DNA from: Eunapius fragilis
Lineage: Eukaryota; Porifera; Demospongiae; Spongillida; Spongillidae
Length of the DNA: 64,000 bases
NCBI GenBank assembly: GCA_963681505.1
Contig: OY811974.1
Coordinates: forward strand, 13,909,105-13,973,104
Direction: 5' to 3'
Positions 62,201-64,000 of the stretch are shown in pieces. The stretch's first letter is position 1. Each line of letters opens with the position of its first letter. The notes below the pieces were generated by a model. It did no database searches. It was not told the origin of the DNA and worked only from the letters and a program-made list of their open reading frames with translations. A program made the position numbers and the translations under genes.

Positions 62201-64000
62201 CATTCCCACTACCACAACCACTACCAATCCCACTACCAATCCCACTACCACTACCACTACCAATCCCACTACCACTGAAACTACCAATTCTCCTACCAAT
62301 CCCACTACCACTAGAATTTCCACTATAAATCCCACTACCAATCCCACTACCACTACCACTACTACTAATCCCACTACCAATCCCACTACCTATCCAACTA
62401 CCAATCCCACTACAAATCCCACTACCAATCCCACTACCAATCCCACTACCAATCCCACTACCACTACCACTACCTATCCCACTACCAATCCCACTACCAA
62501 TCCCACTACCAATCCCACTACCAATCCCACTACCACTACCACTACCAATCCCACTACCGATCCCACTACCAATCAAGCTACCAATCCCACTAGCAATCCC
62601 AATACCAATCCCACTACCAATCCCACTACCACTACCACTACCAATCCCACTACCGATCCCACTACCAATTCCACTACCACTACCACTACCAATCCCACTA
62701 CCAATCCCACTACCAATCCCACAACCAATCCCACTACCAATCCCACTACCAATCCCACTACCAATCCCACTACCAATCCCACTACCAATCCCACTACCAA
62801 TCCCACTAACAATCCCACTACCATTCCCACAACCACTACCACTACCAATCCCACTACCAATCCCATTACCAATCCCACTACCAATCCCACTACCAATCCC
62901 ACTACCAATCCCACTACCAATCCCACTACCACTACCTCTACCAATCCCACTACCAATCCCACTACCAATCCCACTACCAATCCCACTATCAATCCCACTA
63001 CCAATCCCACTACCAATCCCACTACCAATCCCACTACCACTACCACTACCAATCCCACTACCAATCCCACTACCAATCCCACTACCAATCCCACTACCAA
63101 TCCCACTACCAATCCCACTACCAATCCCACAACCAATCCCACTACCAATCCCACGACCAATCCCACTACCACTACCACTACCATTACCAATCCCACTACC
63201 AATCCCACTACCTCTACCACTACCACTACCAATCCCACTACCACTACCACTACCAATTCCACTACCAATCCCACTACCAATCCCACTACCAATCCCACTA
63301 CCAATCCCACTACTAATCCCACTACCAATCCCACTACCAATCCCACTACCAATCCCACTACCAATCCCACTACCAATCCCACTACCAATCCCACTATCAA
63401 TCCCACTACCAATCCCACTACCAATCCCACTACCAATCCCACTACCACTACCACTACCAATCCCACTACCACTACCACTACCAATCCCACTACCAATCCC
63501 ACTACCAATCCCACTACCAATCCCACTACCAATCCCACTACCAATCCCACTACCAATCCCACTACCAATCCCTCTACCAATCCCACTACCACTACCACTA
63601 CCAATCCTACGACCAATCCCACTACCAATCCCACTACCAATCCCACTACCAATCCCACTACCAATCCCTCTACCAATCCCACTACCACTACCACTACCAA
63701 TTCCCCTACCAATCCCATTACCACTAGAATTTCCACTATAAATCCCACTACCATCCCACTACCACTACCACTACTTCTACCAATGCCACTACCAATCCCA
63801 CTACCAATCCCACTACCAATCCTACTACCAATCCCACTACCAATCCCACTACCACTACCACTACCACTACCAATCCCACTACCACTACCACTACCAATCC
63901 CACTACCAATCCCACTACCAATCCCACTACCAATCCCACTACCAATCCCACTACCAATCCCAATAACACTACCAATCCCACTACCACTACCACTACCACT
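59292..64000 (-). repeat. C-rich hexamer/12-mer array, block 7
   Basis: A 4.7-kb array running off the window, mostly pure CCCACTACCAAT 12-mers. The marker ACTAGAATTTCCA.TATAAAT occurs near 59.75, 61.45, 62.31 and 63.72 kb; the versions at 61.45 and 63.72 kb share the same neighbours (including CCACTACCATCCCACTACC), giving a higher-order period of about 2.27 kb. Confidence 0.95.

Noticed and set aside
1..64000. tRNA or rRNA genes
   Set aside because: I saw no tRNA A/B-box pairs with cloverleaf potential and no rRNA-like sequence; the tRNA-Leu match at 44863 is the retrotransposon's primer site.

Overview
The window looks like a gene-poor, satellite-rich stretch of a metazoan nuclear genome. 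An aquatic invertebrate such as a demosponge or cnidarian is my inference, based on the compact 48-69 bp introns and on an integrase-core transposase type I associate with such genomes. About 53 kb of the 64 kb is tandem repeat. I recognise only two protein-coding genes, and both belong to transposable elements. Nearly all other long open frames are by-products of repeat units that lack stop codons.

Layout, left to right. (1) 1-10849: a satellite with 185/209-bp units in a 1.4-1.6 kb higher-order pattern. (2) 10850-14795: a satellite with alternating 55/60-bp units built on CCAATTGG palindromes. It ends in two abutting perfect palindromes (14759-14835). (3) 14796-15265: a GC-rich 62-bp repeat. 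(4) 15266-16634: apparently single-copy sequence without a recognisable gene. (5) 16635-22561: G-rich GGTAGT/GGGATTGGTAGT arrays interleaved with blocks of the 62-bp repeat. (6) 22562-44627: a 32-34-bp repeat, each unit carrying the palindrome GACTCCTGCAGGAGTC, in a 3.65-3.83 kb higher-order pattern. (7) A 3.3-kb DNA transposon (39308-42611) is inserted in array 6. It has 520-bp terminal inverted repeats and a spliced, apparently intact DDE transposase gene on the minus strand. (8) 44730-49859: a complete Ty3/gypsy-type LTR retrotransposon with identical 132-bp LTRs and one uninterrupted Gag-Pol frame. (9) 49860-51605: low-copy sequence with degenerate short repeats. (10) 51606-64000: the hexamer/12-mer array again, now C-rich on the plus strand, interleaved with 62-bp blocks that keep the same orientation as on the left.

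The two elements look young. The LTRs are identical by eye, the TIRs differ at about three positions, and the transposon has a 5-bp target duplication (TATGA) confirmed by an uninterrupted paralogous site in the same array. The satellite families appear unrelated to each other, but several carry a self-complementary core, so the region has unusual hairpin-forming capacity.
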